Origin: Diprion similis
Lineage: Eukaryota; Arthropoda; Insecta; Hymenoptera; Diprionidae
Direction of reading: 5' to 3'
Assembly (NCBI RefSeq): GCF_021155765.1
Contig: NC_060118.1
Span: 8,804,001 to 8,868,000 of the forward strand
DNA length: 64,000 nt
Positions 62,410 through 64,000 of the stretch are shown here, one piece after another; positions within the stretch are counted from its first letter, which is position 1; each line of letters begins with the position of its first letter. The notes under the pieces were generated by a model. It ran no database searches. It had not been told where the DNA came from and saw nothing but the letters and a program-made list of their open reading frames with translations. The translations under genes and the position numbers were made by a program.

Positions 62410-64000
62410 GCCGTTTCCTAGAAGATGCTATCAGGGTGAATCGATCGGGGATGAAAACTTCGGTAACCGGTTCTCCGCCCTCCGACATCCAAACGCTACC
62501 GCTTCGGCCATGTTGGATAATTTCCACCAAAGCTCTTGCTACTACTTCAGGCCTGGTATAGTGGATGTTGAAAAGTCATGAAATGATATAATTCAAACAT
62601 AACAAGTTAGAAATGAATAATTACGTTTACACAATAGTAACACTAATTCAGGAAGATTGGAGCTATGGATACTAACTTTTGGACTGCCTGAGTCCCGATA
62701 TCCTTTATAGCCAGTTCGTAATCCACGAAAGGACCGAGATCATGACCACCGTCTTCTCCCATTGCAGTATCTGTCACGACTCCAGGACATAACGCCATTA
62801 ATCTGACACCCGTCTTCCGATGGTGATACGGTAACTGAAATTGCGATAATGGATACCTGATTCGAATGATACCAGAGGATTTTGAAACCATAAAATTTTC
62901 GGTGTATCCAATCAAAGCCTGAGTCTTAGGTCAAGAGAATTGCAATTTATATTCTTTGCGATAAGTCAAGTGTCAAATCGTATCTCTGATGATCAATCTT
63001 ACTCCGAAAGATCTGGTCAGCCCAACTACACCATGTTTAACTGCAACATAGACTGGATACCAAGGTGAAGGATCGATGCCAGCTGCAGAAGAAATGTTGA
63101 CTATAACGCCACCCTTGCCACCCTTATTCTTTCCCATGTACTTCATGCCGAGCATCGTTCCTTGTACGACAGCGTTCTAAGCGAAGGAAAATAATTTTTT
63201 ACGGCATGGGCATTGAAAAGTCCACTTTTTGTGGCAGTTTTCGTTCCGTAAAGTGACGCTTTATACGGCAGCGAACAAAGTTGCGGAATAAAGTCTTTAT
63301 TCCGCAGTTTTGATGCGCAGTTCGAAGTGCGCATCCCAAACTGCCGAATGAAGTAGCTTCGTCGAACAGATCGCGACATAACCTCACTCTTCGTTTTGCT
63401 TTTCAATGCCCATACCGTAAAAAATGTTGTATGTGGCATGCCCGTAAACCGTTGTTTGGCTCGGATAATTTCAGTACTCGCTTCCGGCTCGCCTTCAGCT
63501 CGTCCTGAAATCTTTATCCTTGCCAAAAAAACAGGCGTTTACGGGCATGCCACATAAATAGCTATTACAAGTGTATAAAGATGCGGTATAATAGAGTGCG
63601 TGTGGTTTTAGATACTCACAAAATTGACGTTCATCATCGATTTCCAGTTTGATTCATTGAGTATTCCAGCGTTATTGATTACGATATCAATTCCACCAAA
63701 TTCCTTGACAGTTTTTGCGAAGGCGGCTGAATGATAATTTCAGAGATTATCAGAAACGAACTACCACTTTAATTGTTAGTGATCATTGACAGGAACCAAA
63801 AATTGACAACGCGGAAGGTAAAATGAAGATTTTTGTTCAATTCCAATGCCCTCAATTTTAATCTATGATTCATTACGTTGAGACTAAGCTGCACTTACCT
63901 TCGAATTCGTCAGCCTTCGTGACGTCACAAATGATGAATATTGCATGTCCTTCACCAAATTCCATGTTCAATTTATATGCGGATTCCACGCCTGGAGAAG
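62405..64000 (-). CDS. 15-hydroxyprostaglandin dehydrogenase-like short-chain dehydrogenase (3' part)
   Basis: NAD-dependent oxidoreductase of the classical SDR family. Minus-strand exons, in transcript order: 63899-64000 (runs off the window), 63620-63726, 63003-63176, 62677-62834 and 62405-62552. They give 228 visible residues; the N-terminal cofactor-binding glycine motif lies beyond 64000. Visible marks are FIICDVTK, IDIVINNAG (the NNAG motif), the serine region VIVNISSAAG, the active-site YxxxK as YVAVK in PVYVAVKHGVVGLTRS, CPGVVTDT after the substrate loop, and the C-terminal GRSGSVWMSEGGEP segment typical of insect 15-PGDH-like proteins. The donor of the fourth visible exon is GTTAGT and joins CAAAA|G in phase 2. 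The third intron from the right edge (63177-63619) contains the two-part mobile element copy B. The true substrate in insects is unknown for most members. Confidence 0.93.
63189..63562 (-). mobile_element. Two-part non-autonomous inverted-repeat element, copy B (intronic)
   Basis: Reverse-oriented relative of 6829-7216, inserted in an intron of the SDR gene. Unit 2 spans about 63195-63425, bounded by TTTTTTACGGCATGGGCATT and its inverted form ending CCCATACCGTAAAAAA. Unit 1 spans about 63430-63556, bounded by TATGTGGCATGCCCGTAAAC and its exact reverse complement. The first unit-1 repeat here is more perfect than in copy A, suggesting a younger insertion. Its strand matches the host gene, and splice sites of the intron are outside it. 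Confidence 0.82.

Noticed and set aside
63143-63526. 127-aa minus-strand frame inside the SDR gene as an alternative exon
   Set aside because: Almost all of it is the mobile element; the SDR protein joins cleanly across the intron 63177-63619 without it.

Overview
The window is nuclear DNA of an insect, most likely a hymenopteran of the sawfly grade (Symphyta). Genes are split by GT-AG introns, mostly 35-440 bp, with AATAAA signals downstream. Intergenic DNA is AT-rich, full of microsatellites and homopolymers, and holds several short non-autonomous repeats. The sawfly suggestion is an inference: a secreted lectin of the kind common in Hymenoptera sits beside a gustatory receptor of the carbon-dioxide subfamily, which bees, wasps and ants (Apocrita) are understood to lack.

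Layout. 1-1109 (+): 3' end of a kainate-type ionotropic glutamate receptor. 1.1-31 kb: a gene-poor stretch with no convincing coding exon. It holds one copy of a two-part inverted-repeat element (6.8 kb), a 0.6-kb foldback element (11.2 kb), a degenerate GATTTCAAAA-type array bounded by a 14-bp inverted repeat (15-15.9 kb), a piggyBac-like inverted-repeat element (27.1-27.5 kb) and a candidate promoter with first exon (26.5-26.8 kb). 31176-31913 (-): a complete three-exon secreted C-type lectin. About 1.9 kb away, head to head, is a six-codon exon (33818-33835, +). It fits in phase, as the start of a signal peptide, onto the Notum coding exons at 47692-50254; if correct, the 13.9 kb between them is the first intron of Notum. 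50.3-53.7 kb: AT-rich 3' flank of Notum with a second foldback copy.

53.7-64.0 kb is gene-dense: a secreted PI-PLC X-domain protein (53712-56238, +), a MAPEG/microsomal glutathione transferase (57190-58162, +), a CO2-subfamily gustatory receptor (59255-61801, +) and, convergent with it, the 3' part of a 15-hydroxyprostaglandin dehydrogenase-like short-chain dehydrogenase (62405-64000, -). One intron of that last gene contains the second copy of the two-part element.

The genes do not form an operon or an obvious pathway: they cover synaptic signalling, immune recognition, Wnt deactivation, lipid and xenobiotic metabolism and chemosensation. Exon joins were built by hand from splice consensus, phase and family resemblance; all complete models close in frame (lectin 168 aa, Notum 602 aa, PLC-X 489 aa, MGST 149 aa, receptor 465 aa). 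I found no tRNA, rRNA, CRISPR array or autonomous transposon gene, and no previously undescribed biological system that I could defend. The most interesting items are the retained CO2-type receptor with a GC-AG intron, the Notum micro-exon, and the hairpin-forming repeats.
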